A program made the position numbers and the translations under genes. A stretch of 64,000 bases of DNA, from NCBI RefSeq assembly GCF_900199635.1, contig NZ_LT962687.1, positions 1,287,501 to 1,351,500 on the forward strand, written 5' to 3'. Positions 24,404 to 34,264 of the stretch are shown one piece after another. The first letter of the stretch is position 1. Every line of letters begins with the position of its first letter. The DNA comes from Anaerotruncus massiliensis (ex Togo et al. 2026) (GTDB lineage: Bacteria; Bacillota; Clostridia; Oscillospirales; Ruminococcaceae). A model generated the notes under the pieces. That model did no database searches, had not been told where the DNA came from, and saw only the letters and a program-made list of their open reading frames with translations.

Positions 24404-25359
24404 ACGACAGGACGAAAAGATTTTGGGCGTGGTGGGACCGTTTCGGCATCCTCGCAATCCTGCTGGCCGTGGGGCTGGTCTTCCTCGCCCTCAACCCGAG
24501 GATCGTATCGGTATCCAACCTGACCACCGTGCTCTCCCGCTCGGCCACGACGGGCATCGCGGCGGCGGGCATGACCTTCGCCATCTGCGCGGGCGGCTTC
24601 GACCTCTCGGTCGGCTCGATCCTCTCGCTGGTCACCTGCGTGGTGGCCATGAACATCGCCAACATCGGCATGTGGCCGAGCATCCTGCTGGCGCTGCTCG
24701 TCGGCGTGCTCTGCGGCGTGGTAAACGGCCTCATCATCACGAAATTACATATCCAGACCTTCGTGGCCACGCTGGCCACCCAGCTCGCCTTCAAGGGCGC
24801 GGCGCTCGTCTACAGCAACGGCAAGCGGGTGCTCATGTCGAAAAACAAGGAGATCAAGATCTTCTCCACCTCCAGCATCTTCGGCATCCCCGTGCAGGTG
24901 ATCCTGGTGGTCGCGGTCTTTGTGATCGCCTACCTCGTCTACCGCCACACCCGCTTCGGCGTCAAGACCCGCGCGATCGGCTCCAATGAGGCGGCCGCCC
25001 GCGCGAGCGGCATCAACGTCGACCGCACCCTCATCGCGGTCTTCGTCGTCACCGGACTGACCGCGGCCTGCGCGGGCGTGCTCCAGTCGTCGCGGCTCGC
25101 CACCGGCAGCGCAATCATCGGGGACGGGTTCGAGCTCGACGCCATCACCTCGGTCATCCTTGGCGGCACGGCGCTCTCGGGCGGCAAGGGGAACATCTGG
25201 GGCTCCTTCATCGGGGCGCTGCTCCTCTCGCTCATCCGCAGCGGGCTGAACATTCTGGGCGTCGACGAGGCGTTCCAGAAGCTCGCGATCGCGGTCGTGC
25301 TGCTCTTCGCGCTGTCGATCAGCGGAATCAAAATCATTACCCAGGAGGCGGCGAAGTGA
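24400..25359 (+). CDS. Sugar ABC transporter permease (RbsC family), first copy
   Basis: The 319-aa membrane protein overlaps the ATPase gene by four bases. It has about eight to ten helices and the family landmarks AGMTFAICAGGFDLSVGSIL, NGLIITKL, and AIGSNEAAARASGINVDR near the ATPase-contact loop, followed by VILGGTALSGGKGNIWGS. BPD_transp_2 permeases form the membrane channel for ribose-type importers. With the next gene it probably forms a heterodimer. Confidence 0.93.
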   Translation: MNDRTKRFWAWWDRFGILAILLAVGLVFLALNPRIVSVSNLTTVLSRSATTGIAAAGMTFAICAGGFDLSVGSILSLVTCVVAMNIANIGMWPSILLALLVGVLCGVVNGLIITKLHIQTFVATLATQLAFKGAALVYSNGKRVLMSKNKEIKIFSTSSIFGIPVQVILVVAVFVIAYLVYRHTRFGVKTRAIGSNEAAARASGINVDRTLIAVFVVTGLTAACAGVLQSSRLATGSAIIGDGFELDAITSVILGGTALSGGKGNIWGSFIGALLLSLIRSGLNILGVDEAFQKLAIAVVLLFALSISGIKIITQEAAK

Positions 25360-26360
25360 TGAAAAAGAAATTACAGATCAATTTCGGCGAACTGGGTATC
25401 CTCTACGCGCTGCTGATCTTCTGGCTGATCCTTATCGCCTTCAGCCCCAACTTCCGGAACATCTCGGCCTTCCAGAACATCGTCCGCGAGGCCTCCTTCA
25501 CCGGGATCTGCGGCGTGGGCATGACCTTCGTCATCATCAGCGGCGACCTCGACCTGTCGGTCGCCTCGCAGGTGGCGCTCTGCTCCTGCGTGCTCACCCT
25601 GCTGCTCCCGAAGATGGGCGTCTTTCCGTCGGTCATCCTCATCCTGCTGCTCGGCGCGGTGCTCGGGACCTTCAACGGCGTGCTCATCGCGAAGATGAAG
25701 ATCCCCGCGTTCATCGCGACGCTCGCCATGATGTTCGGCTACCGCGCGCTCGCGCAGATCGTGAACGCCACGCCGGTCGTCGTCGAGAACAGGCTCTTCA
25801 AGCTGATGTCGACGAGCTACCTGGCGGGCATCCCGGTGCCCTTCATCGTCATGATCATCTGCGGCGTGATCGGGACCGTCATCCTGCGCAAGACCGCGCT
25901 CGGCCGCCACACGCTGGCGATCGGCAACTCCCACGAGGCGGCGCGCATCGCGGGCATCAGCATCCCCAGAACGCAGATCCTCATCTACCTGATGGTCGGC
26001 CTCTTCACGGCGGCCGCCTCGATCATGATCACCTCCTACCTCGGCTCCTCCAACTACGGCATGAAGGACGGGTTCGAGTTCACCGTCATCTCGGCGGTCG
26101 TGCTGGGCGGCACGGCGCTCGTCGGCGGCAAGGGGAGCATCTTCACCACCGCGGTCGCCGCCATCTTCCTGGCGACCATCAAAAGCGGAATGGACGCCTT
26201 CCAGATCCAGAGCTATATGCAGCGCATCATCGAGGGCGTCATCCTGATATTCGCATTTTCCATCAACGGCATCCGCGCCTATGTCAACGACTTTCTGGTC
26301 AAGTCCCGCTCCCGCAGGGAACTGGACGAACGGCGGCGCGGAAGCGCGGCGGGCGCCTGA
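25359..26360 (+). CDS. Sugar ABC transporter permease (RbsC family), second copy
   Basis: ATG 25359 overlaps the preceding stop by one base (TGATG); 333 aa. It has the same family marks as its neighbour (GVGMTFVIISGDLDLSVASQ, AIGNSHEAARIAGISIPR, VVLGGTALVGGKGSIF) but clearly different sequence, as expected for the second subunit of a heterodimeric permease. The pair of distinct permeases resembles rhamnose or autoinducer-2 type importers more than the single-permease ribose system. Confidence 0.93.
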   Translation: MKKKLQINFGELGILYALLIFWLILIAFSPNFRNISAFQNIVREASFTGICGVGMTFVIISGDLDLSVASQVALCSCVLTLLLPKMGVFPSVILILLLGAVLGTFNGVLIAKMKIPAFIATLAMMFGYRALAQIVNATPVVVENRLFKLMSTSYLAGIPVPFIVMIICGVIGTVILRKTALGRHTLAIGNSHEAARIAGISIPRTQILIYLMVGLFTAAASIMITSYLGSSNYGMKDGFEFTVISAVVLGGTALVGGKGSIFTTAVAAIFLATIKSGMDAFQIQSYMQRIIEGVILIFAFSINGIRAYVNDFLVKSRSRRELDERRRGSAAGA

Positions 26361-26466
26361 AGCCGCGCAGTTCACCAAGAAGGAGGGATGCGTGCCCGGC
26401 ATGACCTGTTCATCCGCAGAAATCAACCGAGAAAACAAAATGAAAAGATTGGGAGATGGATTATTC

Positions 26467-27516
26467 ATGTTAAAGAAGACCCGAATCCTCGCTCTGGTAC
26501 TCTGTTTTGCAATGGCGATTTCCCTCGCGGCCTGCTCGTCCGACAGCGGCACGGCTCCGGCTCCGAGCACGGCGGCCCCCGCGGCTCCCGCGGCACCCGC
26601 CGACGAAGCGCCCGCCGAGACCCCGGCTGAAACCGCCGGCCTCAAATTCGGCTGGTCGGTCTACGACAACCAGCAGGAATTCTTCCAGAGCATGACCGCC
26701 GGCGTCGAGGAGAAGGCCGCGGAGATGGGCATCCAGGTCATCCTCCACGACCAGCAGAACGACGAGACCGAGATGGTCAGCGGCGCGACCCGCCTGATCA
26801 ACGACGAGGGCGTCGACGCGCTCGTGATCTCCCCCTGCAAGCCCGAGGCGCTCAGCTCGATCGTCGAGCTCGCCAAGCAGAAGAGCATTCCCGTCATCAT
26901 CTGCGACATCGGCGACGGCGGCACCGATAAGGACGCCATCATCGTTTCCGATATGTACGGCGGCGGCCGGATGGCCGGAAAATACGCCCTCCAGCTGCTT
27001 GAAGCGGCGGGCACCGCCAGCAAGAACTACGCCGTCATCCGCTGCGAGGCTTCCGCGGTCTACGCCGCGCGCCGCCCCGAGGGCTTCAAGGACGTCATGA
27101 ACGACGCGGGCTACACGATGGTCCAGGAGCTCACCGCCGACAGCGACCAGACCAAGGGCTATGAGGCGATGCAGGACATCCTCGCCGCCAACCCGGACAT
27201 CGCCGCGGTCTTCGCCGCCAACGATCCGATGGCGCTGGGCGCGATGGAAGCGCTTCAGGAAGCGGGCCGTTCCGACGTGCTCCTCTTCGGCTTCAACGGT
27301 GACGCGGGCGCGCTGGAAGCGATTGCTGCCGGCACCATGCAGGGCACCGTCGCGCAGGACCCGAAGGGCATCGGCGCTCTGGGCGTCGAGCTGGCGAACA
27401 CCCTGTGCACCGGCGGTTCCCTCTCCTATGACGACGCGACCAACAAGGAGATCTTCGCGGCCGTCCAGATGATCGGCAAGGACGGCGAGGTCCTCACCGA
27501 CCTCACCGCCGACTGA
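26467..27516 (+). CDS. Sugar-binding lipoprotein of the ABC transporter
   Basis: Start ATG 26467 follows GGGAGATGG and places a lipoprotein signal at the N-terminus (lipobox LAAC, Cys23). An Ala/Pro-rich spacer follows, then a periplasmic-binding-protein type 1 sugar domain (Peripla_BP_4). This begins at LKFGWSVYDNQQEFFQSM and includes VDALVISPCKPEALSS and VFAANDPMALGAMEAL. 349 aa. It captures the sugar outside the cell and hands it to the permeases. It is the last gene of the operon starting at 22898. Exact ligand not deducible. Confidence 0.92.
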   Translation: MLKKTRILALVLCFAMAISLAACSSDSGTAPAPSTAAPAAPAAPADEAPAETPAETAGLKFGWSVYDNQQEFFQSMTAGVEEKAAEMGIQVILHDQQNDETEMVSGATRLINDEGVDALVISPCKPEALSSIVELAKQKSIPVIICDIGDGGTDKDAIIVSDMYGGGRMAGKYALQLLEAAGTASKNYAVIRCEASAVYAARRPEGFKDVMNDAGYTMVQELTADSDQTKGYEAMQDILAANPDIAAVFAANDPMALGAMEALQEAGRSDVLLFGFNGDAGALEAIAAGTMQGTVAQDPKGIGALGVELANTLCTGGSLSYDDATNKEIFAAVQMIGKDGEVLTDLTAD

Positions 27517-27530
27517 TTCTTCGCAGAACA

Positions 27531-27563
27531 CAAAAAGGGATGGGGGCTTCACGCCCCCATCCC
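27531..27563 (-). terminator. Terminator between convergent binding-protein genes
   Basis: An 11-bp stem (27537-27547 with 27553-27563), with the T tract on the minus strand. It ends the gene at 27626-28660 and may also stop the plus-strand operon. Confidence 0.75.
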
Positions 27564-27625
27564 TGAACCTGTTTAAGCCCCCGGCCCCAGTGCCGCGATG
27601 CCCCTGCCGCCGCTTTTTCGGGCGG

Positions 27626-28660
27626 CTAGTAGACGGACTTCCATTCGCCGATGTTGTCCGGATCGAACTTGACCGGGTCCCCCAGCAGCAGCTCGGTGCC
27701 GCCGTCCTCCGCGTCGACCACCACCCGCAGCCCGAGCCGTCCGGCGGTGAGGTTGTCGCCCTCCCGGCCGGTGATCCGGCCGGTCGCGAGCCCGTCGGCG
27801 GCGTAGGCGCTGAGGTAGCCGAGGTCGATGGGGTTCCACAGGTACATCCACGGGCAGCTTCCCGATTCGATGTAGGGGGCGATCTCGGAGGGCAGCCCCA
27901 GCCCGGTGAAGAGCACGGGGGACTCCTCCTCCTGGAGCGTCTGGCCCACGGCGAGCATTCCCACGACGCTCGGAGAGATGATCACCTTGAGATCGGGGTT
28001 TTCCTCGAACAGCCGCAGCGTCTCCTCACGGGATTTTTCGGGCTCGTCGTCCCCGTAGGCCACGGGCAGCAGCTCAAACTTCGCGTAGACCGACGGGTTC
28101 TGCTCGATCTCCCGCTGCATCCATTCGATCCACAGGTTCTGGTTGGTGGCCTGCCGCGTGGCCGACAGGACCGCCGCCTTGCCCTCGCCATCCACCATCT
28201 TGCAGGCGGCCTGGATGAGCACCCGGCCGATCTTTTCGGGGTCGGCCTGCTGGATGTGGAGCATGCGGCTCTCCCTGTTGACGGCCGAGTCGAGCGAGAG
28301 GACCGCGATCCCCTCGTCCATCGCGCGCTGGAGGGCGTCCTGAAGCTCGTCCGAGTCGTTGGCCGCGATGACGATCGCGTCCACCTTCCGGTCGATCAGC
28401 GCGTCGATGATGTCGATCTGGGCCTGCGCGGTATAGGAGTCGGGGCCCATGCAGAGAGCCTCGGCGCCGAGCTCCCGGCAGGCGGCGGAAAACCCGTCCG
28501 CCATGTTCTGCATATAGGGGTTGGATTTTTCCTTGGAGATGATGGCGTAGACGGGCGGCTCGGGGACGGGCAGGGGAGCTTCGGGCGCGGGCTGCGGCTG
28601 GGCGCCGCAGCCGCCGAGGAGCAGCGCCAGAAAAAGGGCGCCGAGGGCGCGGAGTTTCAT
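27626..28660 (-). CDS. RhaS-like sugar-binding lipoprotein
   Basis: The 344-aa lipoprotein (lipobox LGGC, Cys18, then a Pro-rich spacer) is a type 1 periplasmic-binding protein. Its C-terminal half reads FTGLGLPSEIAPYIESG and LWNPIDLGYLSAYAADGL. The GLGLP and LWNP-DLGYL elements are typical of rhamnose (RhaS) and autoinducer-2 (LsrB) binding proteins. Rhamnose isomerase and kinase genes lie 3 kb away, so rhamnose is the best guess. It is transcribed alone, opposite to the response regulator gene, from its own strong promoter. It could feed the ABC transporter upstream or act as a sensor for the YesM kinase, as binding proteins sometimes do. Confidence 0.82.
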   Translation of the reverse strand: MKLRALGALFLALLLGGCGAQPQPAPEAPLPVPEPPVYAIISKEKSNPYMQNMADGFSAACRELGAEALCMGPDSYTAQAQIDIIDALIDRKVDAIVIAANDSDELQDALQRAMDEGIAVLSLDSAVNRESRMLHIQQADPEKIGRVLIQAACKMVDGEGKAAVLSATRQATNQNLWIEWMQREIEQNPSVYAKFELLPVAYGDDEPEKSREETLRLFEENPDLKVIISPSVVGMLAVGQTLQEEESPVLFTGLGLPSEIAPYIESGSCPWMYLWNPIDLGYLSAYAADGLATGRITGREGDNLTAGRLGLRVVVDAEDGGTELLLGDPVKFDPDNIGEWKSVY

Positions 28661-28719
28661 TGGTAAATCCCCCTTAAGATGTCGATGGATAACAGGTTGT
28701 CTTTCATTTTCTGGTTATT

Positions 28720-28748
28720 ATTATAGCTTTTGCGCAAGGCAGATGCAA
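28720..28748 (-). promoter_or_regulatory. Promoter of the RhaS-like lipoprotein gene
   Basis: On the minus strand TTGCAT (28748-28743), 17 bp, TATAAT (28725-28720). Confidence 0.75.
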
Positions 28749-28763
28749 CAAGCGGGCGGAAGG

Positions 28764-28792
28764 TTGCTTTCCCGCGGCGGGAGCCATATAAT
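28764..28792 (+). promoter_or_regulatory. Promoter of the YesN-type regulator gene
   Basis: TTGCTT (28764-28769), 17 bp, TATAAT (28787-28792), divergent from the lipoprotein promoter 16 bp away. Confidence 0.78.
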
Positions 28793-28837
28793 GGGAAGCA
28801 GAGGACGTGCCCGGACAGCAGGGACGGAGGACTGGAT

Positions 28838-30352
28838 ATGATAAAGGTACTGATCGTCGAAGACGAGCCGCCGATCGCACGCGCGGTCAAACAGCTGATC
28901 TGCCGCTATTCGGACGCGTTTCAGGTGGTCGGGACCGAGATCAACGGCAGGGCGGCGCTCGAGCGCCTCGGGCGCGGGGAGGTGGACGTGGTGTTCACCG
29001 ACATCCGCATGCCCGTCATGGACGGCCTCGAGCTGCTGGAAAACATCCAGAGGGACTATCCGGAGGTCGTCACCGTGCTGCTCAGCGGCTACCAGGAGTT
29101 CGAGTACGCGCAGAAGGCGGTGCGCTTCCAGGCGTTCGACTACCTGCTCAAGCCGGTCTCGTTTGAAAAGATGTCCGCCCTGCTGGGCAAGCTGGAGATC
29201 CTCTGCCGCAACAGGGCCTACCTCAAAAAGCGCGACCAGCTCTCCGGCCTGATCGAGGGCAACGGCGAGGCGTCCGCCGCGCAGGCCGACTGCGTGACGC
29301 TGCTCGTGAACGCGGGCGCGATGCCGCTGACCTCCGACGACCTCGGCGCGCCGGGGCGGAAGTTCTGGCGCGGGGTACAGCTTGAGGAGCTGCTCCGCTC
29401 GATCGTGCCCGAACGGGACAGCGTGCTGCCCTTCTCCGGGAAGTCCAAGACCGAGCGGATCGTCGTGATTGAGACGCGCAGCCCCGATTCGGCGCGCGCG
29501 GCGATCGAAACGCTCTACCGCCGGCTGACGGAAATGACGCCGCTGCCGATCACCGTCGCGGCGCGTGTGGAACCGGTGCCGATCTCCGAGGTGGCGCAGA
29601 CAATCAGCGACCTGCGCACCCTGCTCTACCGGGAGATCCGGCTGTGCGCCTCCCAGCTTCTGTGGGACGCGCCGGGCGGCGCCAGGCGTCCGGGGAAGGC
29701 GATCCCCCTTTCGAGCTTCCCGGTCAACCGGGTGGTGGAGGCGATCTGCGCGGGCAGCGCGGAGCAGCTTTCCGCCGCGGTCGCCGAAATGCTCGCCGTG
29801 TCCGAGCGGGAGGGGCAGACGCAGTTCGACTTCATGCGCCTGCTCGAGACAATCATCGGGGACAGCCGCATCGGGGACAATTCGGAGAGCTATCTTGACG
29901 TCAAGACGCGCCTCGGCGAGGCGGTGCTCGGGAGCATGGACTTTGCGTCCCTCGGCGAACGGGTGTCGGAGATCCTCCTTGGGATGCGCCAGAGCGGCGG
30001 CGAGGCCAAGAAGAGCCAGGAGGCGGTCGTCGCGGAGATGGAGCAGTACCTGATCGACAACTACGAAAAGCCGATCTCAAACGAGATGCTTGCGAATAAA
30101 TTCGGCTTCGTGCCCAACTACATCAGCAAAATATTCCGCAGGCACCGGGGCGTGACCCCGTCGGAGTTTTTGACGAAGTACCGGGTGGAGATGGCCATCC
30201 GGCTGATGAAGGCCCACCCGGACATGCTGATCAAGGAGATCGCGCAGGCGGTGGGCTATGCGAACCAGTACTATTTCTCCCGCATCTTTAAAAAGGAGAC
30301 GGGCATGTGGCCGACCGAATATCCCGGCCGGGACGCGGGGGAGGACGGCTGA
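28838..30352 (+). CDS. YesN-family response regulator with AraC-type DNA-binding domain
   Basis: ATG 28838 follows GGAGG at 28826-28830; 504 aa. The N-terminal receiver has the acidic pair (EDEPP), phospho-acceptor Asp55 (FTDIRMPVMDG) and Lys in LLKPVSFE. A middle region of about 270 residues is of the YesN type. The C-terminal AraC domain (about 400-500) has two helix-turn-helix units (SNEMLANKFGFVPNYISKIF, then IAQAVGYANQYYFSRIFKKE). It is the likely partner of the YesM kinase at 20961-22694. Together they presumably control the sugar transporter between them. Confidence 0.92.
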   Translation: MIKVLIVEDEPPIARAVKQLICRYSDAFQVVGTEINGRAALERLGRGEVDVVFTDIRMPVMDGLELLENIQRDYPEVVTVLLSGYQEFEYAQKAVRFQAFDYLLKPVSFEKMSALLGKLEILCRNRAYLKKRDQLSGLIEGNGEASAAQADCVTLLVNAGAMPLTSDDLGAPGRKFWRGVQLEELLRSIVPERDSVLPFSGKSKTERIVVIETRSPDSARAAIETLYRRLTEMTPLPITVAARVEPVPISEVAQTISDLRTLLYREIRLCASQLLWDAPGGARRPGKAIPLSSFPVNRVVEAICAGSAEQLSAAVAEMLAVSEREGQTQFDFMRLLETIIGDSRIGDNSESYLDVKTRLGEAVLGSMDFASLGERVSEILLGMRQSGGEAKKSQEAVVAEMEQYLIDNYEKPISNEMLANKFGFVPNYISKIFRRHRGVTPSEFLTKYRVEMAIRLMKAHPDMLIKEIAQAVGYANQYYFSRIFKKETGMWPTEYPGRDAGEDG

Positions 30353-30372
30353 CGCGAAAAGGAGGGGGTTGG

Positions 30373-31356
30373 ATGGACGCGGAGCTGCTGCGGCTGCTGC
30401 GCGAGATCACGCCGGAGGAACAGAAGATCCTCGACGGCACGGGCATCGACCGGAAGCTCTACACCGGTAGCGACAGCTTCACGGTCGAGAGCGGCCGGAT
30501 GCTGGCGAACGGGGAGCTGTTCCGGGTGCGCACCCACACCCGCTTCACCGGGTTCCCGCGCCACAAGCACAACTACATCGAGATCATGTACATGTGCGAG
30601 GGCAGCACGACCCACATCATCGACGGACAGAAGGAGGTCGTGCTCCGGAAGGGGGACCTGCTCTTCCTCAACCAGCACGCCTACCATGAGATCCTCCCGA
30701 CCGGGGAGGGGGACATCGGGGTCAACTTCATCGTGCTGCCCGAGTTCTTCGACACCGCCTTCCGGATGATCAGCGGGGAAAACGTGCTCACGCGGTTCCT
30801 GCTGGGGGTGCTGCGGCAGTCCTCCTGCAGCGGCAAGTACCTGCATTTCAAGGTGGCGGGGGTGCTGCCGGTGCAGAACCTCGTGGAAAACATGGTCTAC
30901 GCGCTCGTCTACCACCAGGGCAACGAGCGGGAGATCAACCAGACGACGATGGGGCTGCTCTTCCTACAGCTTTTAAACTTCGCCGACCGCATCGAGGAGA
31001 GTGAGGAGAACCAGTATGAAAACATGATCGCCGCGATGGTGATGAAGTACATCGAGGAGCACTACCGCGGCGGAACTCTCGCGGGGCTGGCGGACATGCT
31101 CAACCAGTCGCCGTCGGGGCTCAGCCGGTTCATCAAGCAGACGTTCGGCGCGACCTTCAAGGACATGCAGCAGCGCAAGCGGTTCCAGGTGGCGCTCGAA
31201 CTGCTCTGCGACACCACCCTGCCGGTCAGCGACATCGTCTACGCGGTGGGGTATGAGAACAGCAGCTATTTCTACCGGCTTTTCCGGGAGAAATATCAGA
31301 TCAGCCCGCGGGAATACCGCGCCGGACACAGCCGGGGCGAACGCCTGCGGGTCTGA
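30373..31356 (+). CDS. AraC-family regulator with N-terminal cupin domain, probable rhamnose regulator
   Basis: ATG 30373 lies after GGAGGGGG, 20 bases downstream of the YesN-type gene; 327 aa. The N-terminal half is a cupin sensor (FPRHKHNYIEIMYMCEGSTT, GDLLFLNQHAYHE). The C-terminal AraC domain has LAGLADMLNQSPSGLSRFIK and VSDIVYAVGYENSSYFYRLF. AraC-cupin proteins bind a sugar and activate catabolic genes; the convergent rhaBA genes make rhamnose the natural candidate ligand. It is probably co-transcribed with the response regulator. Confidence 0.85.
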   Translation: MDAELLRLLREITPEEQKILDGTGIDRKLYTGSDSFTVESGRMLANGELFRVRTHTRFTGFPRHKHNYIEIMYMCEGSTTHIIDGQKEVVLRKGDLLFLNQHAYHEILPTGEGDIGVNFIVLPEFFDTAFRMISGENVLTRFLLGVLRQSSCSGKYLHFKVAGVLPVQNLVENMVYALVYHQGNEREINQTTMGLLFLQLLNFADRIEESEENQYENMIAAMVMKYIEEHYRGGTLAGLADMLNQSPSGLSRFIKQTFGATFKDMQQRKRFQVALELLCDTTLPVSDIVYAVGYENSSYFYRLFREKYQISPREYRAGHSRGERLRV

Positions 31357-31451
31357 GGGAATGGAATTGGGAATGGGAGAAACGGCGAACGGGGAATCCA
31401 TGCGGATTCCCCGTTCGCTTTATTTGGAGGAAGAAAGATGGTGGGAAACCG

Positions 31452-32696
31452 TCAGTTGCGGCCCTGGAGGACGTCCTTTTCATAGTGGGAGATTTCGGAG
31501 AACCAGCCCTCGTCGGCGGCCACGCCGCAGCGTTCGCAGAACTCCGCCCACACGTCCGCGTAGGGGTAGAATTTGAGCTCCTCGCCGAGCATCATCAGCC
31601 GGGTGTAATCGGAGGCGTCCTGCAAGCCGCGCATCATCCCGTGGGGGGTCAGCAGGGCGCAGAGCAGGGCCTTCTGCATGTTGCGCATCCCGACCACCCA
31701 GGCGGAGATGCGGTTGATGCTCGCGTCGAAGTAGTCGAGCCCGATCATCACCCGATCGAGCGCGTCGCAGCGGACGATCTCCTTGGCGATCTCCCGCAGC
31801 TCGTCGTCGAAGAGGACGACGTGGTCGCTGTCCCAGCGGACGGGGCGGGTCACGTGCAGCGCGACCTTATCGAAGAAGAGGAGCATCGAGGGGAGCTTAT
31901 CCGAGACCATCTCGGTGGGGTGGAAGTGGCCGTTGTCCAGCAGGCAGAGCACGCCGTTCTTGGCCGCGTAATTCATATAGAACTCGTGGGAACCGACCGT
32001 GCAGCTCTCCACGCCGATGCCGAACACCTTGCTTTCGACCGAGTCGGCAATGTACCGGGGGTCGAGCTTTTCGGAGTAGATCTCGTCGAGCGCCTCCTTG
32101 AGGCGGCGGCGGGGGCCCAGCCGGTCGGCGGGGACGTCCTTGAAGCCGTCGGGGATCCAGATGTTCACGAGGCAGGTGGTTCCGAGCTCGCGGCCGAAGT
32201 ATTCGCCGATGCGGCGGCAGGCCTTGCAGTGGTCGATCCAGAAGCGGCGCACCGCCCCGTCGGGGCTGGAGAGGGTCAGGTTGTCGACGACCATATCGTC
32301 GGAGAAGAGGGTGGGGTTGAAGTCGAGGCCCAGCCCGCGCTGACGGGCGAACTCCACCCAGCCCGCGAAGTGCTCGGGCAAAAGCTCGCTCTTGGGGACG
32401 TGCTTTCCGCCGGTCAGCGCGTAGCTCGCGTGCAGGTTGATGCGGTGGGTGCCGGGGATGAGGCGCAGCGCCTCGTCGATGTCGGCCATCAGTTCCTCGG
32501 GGGTGCGCGCCCGGCCCGGATAGTTGCCGGTGGCCTGGATGCCGCCCGTGAGCTCGGCGTCCTCAAAGCCGCGCACGTCGTCCCCCTGCCAGCAGTGCAT
32601 CGAGAGCGAGACGTTTTGCAGCCTGCGGATCGCCTCCTCGGTGTCGATGCCGAGCTTTGCGTAGCGTTCCTTGGCTTCCTGATAACGGTTACTCAT
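31452..32696 (-). CDS. rhaA: L-rhamnose isomerase
   Basis: The 414-aa protein matches L-rhamnose isomerase over its length ([20 protein letters not shown] near the start, then [34 protein letters not shown] and [10 protein letters not shown], which hold metal and substrate ligands). It converts L-rhamnose to L-rhamnulose in the cytoplasm with a divalent metal. Its ATG overlaps the end of rhaB by eight bases, so the two are translationally coupled. Confidence 0.96.
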   Translation of the reverse strand: MSNRYQEAKERYAKLGIDTEEAIRRLQNVSLSMHCWQGDDVRGFEDAELTGGIQATGNYPGRARTPEELMADIDEALRLIPGTHRINLHASYALTGGKHVPKSELLPEHFAGWVEFARQRGLGLDFNPTLFSDDMVVDNLTLSSPDGAVRRFWIDHCKACRRIGEYFGRELGTTCLVNIWIPDGFKDVPADRLGPRRRLKEALDEIYSEKLDPRYIADSVESKVFGIGVESCTVGSHEFYMNYAAKNGVLCLLDNGHFHPTEMVSDKLPSMLLFFDKVALHVTRPVRWDSDHVVLFDDELREIAKEIVRCDALDRVMIGLDYFDASINRISAWVVGMRNMQKALLCALLTPHGMMRGLQDASDYTRLMMLGEELKFYPYADVWAEFCERCGVAADEGWFSEISHYEKDVLQGRN

Positions 32697-34101
32697 TGTA
32701 ATTCCTCACTTCCTTGATGTCGAATGAATTTGCGACCGCGCGGCGCGCCTCGGAGAGGGAGGGGAACACGCCGTCCCGGAGCATCTGCGCGAGCAGGTTG
32801 CCAACGACGGTCGCCTCGGTCGGACCGGTGTGCACCCGTTTGCCGGTGTACTGGCGGGTCAGGCGGTTGAGGTAGTCGTCCTTGGTGCCGCCCCCGACGA
32901 TGTGCAGGTCCTCATAGGCGCGCCCGGTGAGCGTCTCGATCTCCCGCACCGCCTCGCCGTAGCTTTTGGCCAAGCTGTGGTAGATGCAGTTCATCAATTC
33001 GCCCGGGTCGTTCGGGACGGGCTGGCCGCTTTTGCGGCAGACCTCGCGCACCGCGCCGATCATCGAGTCGGGCGCGAGGAATTCGGGGGCGTTCACGTCC
33101 ACCCGGGTGGTGAAGCGGTCGGCGGCGATCGCCATGTCGCACAGGTCGTCGAAGGTGTATTTGCCGCCGAGCTCCCGTTTGACCGACTGGATCATCCAGA
33201 GGCCCATGATGTTCTTGAGGTAGCGGTAGCGGTAATCGTAGCCGCCCTCGTTGGTAAAGTTTTTGCCGCGGCTCTTTTCCGAGCAGTCGGGCGTCGTTCG
33301 CTCGATCCCGATCAGCGACCAGGTGCCCGAACTCAGGTAGATCGCGTCGCCGTCCGGGCAGGGGACCGACATGACCGCGGAGGCGGTGTCGTGGGTGGCG
33401 GGCAGGACGACCTCGCAGTCGAAGCCCACCTGCGCCCGAAGCTCCGGCCGCAGCCGCCCGGCGGGCGTTCCCGGCGCCGACACCGGCTCGAACAGCCGCC
33501 TGGGGACGCCGATCAGGTCGAGCAGCTCCCAGTCCCAGTCGCGCGAAGCGATGTTCACGAGCTGGGAGGTGGTCGCGTTGGTGTACTCGTTTTTCATCGC
33601 GCCCGAGAGCAGGTAGTGGAAATAGTCGGGCACCATCAGCAGCCGCGCGGCCTGCTCGAGCTGCTCCGGATGCTCCTTTTTGAGCGCGGCGAGCTGGTAG
33701 ATCGTGTTGAAGGGCTGCTTCTGGATGCCGGTGCGCGCGTAGAGCTCCTCCGGGGGGATCAGCTTCGCGACCTCCGCGTCCATTCCGGCGGTGCGCCCGT
33801 CGCGGTAGGCGACCGCGTCGCCGATGCGACCGCCGTCCTTGTCGAGGAGCACGTAGTCGACGCCCCAGGTGTCGACGCCGACGCTCTGCGGCGGCATCCC
33901 GAGTTCCCCGCACCGTTTGAGGCCCGCCACGATTTCGGAAAAGAGCCGGTCGATCTCCCAGCAGAGATGGCCGCCGGTTTTGACGAGCCGGTTCTGGAAC
34001 CGGTGGACCTCCCGCAGGCGGAGCTTTCCGTCCTCGAGCCAGCCCAGAATCAGCCGGCCGCTCGAAGCGCCGATATCCACGGCAGCGTAATAGCTTGTCA
34101 T
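32689..34101 (-). CDS. rhaB: L-rhamnulokinase
   Basis: I start at ATG 34101 ([18 protein letters not shown]) behind AAAGGAGGGCG; an upstream in-frame ATG would add about 70 residues of intergenic sequence. The 470-aa FGGY-family kinase has the N-terminal phosphate loop DIGASSGR, catalytic region [14 protein letters not shown] and the C-terminal [17 protein letters not shown]. It phosphorylates L-rhamnulose at the expense of ATP. It is first in the rhaB-rhaA pair. The aldolase needed for the next step is not within the window. Confidence 0.96.
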   Translation of the reverse strand: MTSYYAAVDIGASSGRLILGWLEDGKLRLREVHRFQNRLVKTGGHLCWEIDRLFSEIVAGLKRCGELGMPPQSVGVDTWGVDYVLLDKDGGRIGDAVAYRDGRTAGMDAEVAKLIPPEELYARTGIQKQPFNTIYQLAALKKEHPEQLEQAARLLMVPDYFHYLLSGAMKNEYTNATTSQLVNIASRDWDWELLDLIGVPRRLFEPVSAPGTPAGRLRPELRAQVGFDCEVVLPATHDTASAVMSVPCPDGDAIYLSSGTWSLIGIERTTPDCSEKSRGKNFTNEGGYDYRYRYLKNIMGLWMIQSVKRELGGKYTFDDLCDMAIAADRFTTRVDVNAPEFLAPDSMIGAVREVCRKSGQPVPNDPGELMNCIYHSLAKSYGEAVREIETLTGRAYEDLHIVGGGTKDDYLNRLTRQYTGKRVHTGPTEATVVGNLLAQMLRDGVFPSLSEARRAVANSFDIKEVRNYNE

Positions 34102-34134
34102 AGGCGCCCTCCTTTGATGTGGATTCTCAATTTC

Positions 34135-34163
34135 ATTATACCGGCCGCCTGCGGACGGGATAA
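34135..34163 (-). promoter_or_regulatory. Promoter of rhaBA
   Basis: On the minus strand a perfect TATAAT (34140-34135), with a poor -35, TTATCC (34163-34158), at 17 bp. A weak -35 fits a need for an activator. Confidence 0.6.
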
Positions 34164-34264
34164 GGTCGTGGTTTTCGAAAAAATGCGTCCTTTTTTCAAT
34201 CTGTTGGAAAAACAACAGACTTCCTCCGAAAAATCCGTTATCCTGAGGACAGAAAGGGAGGATG

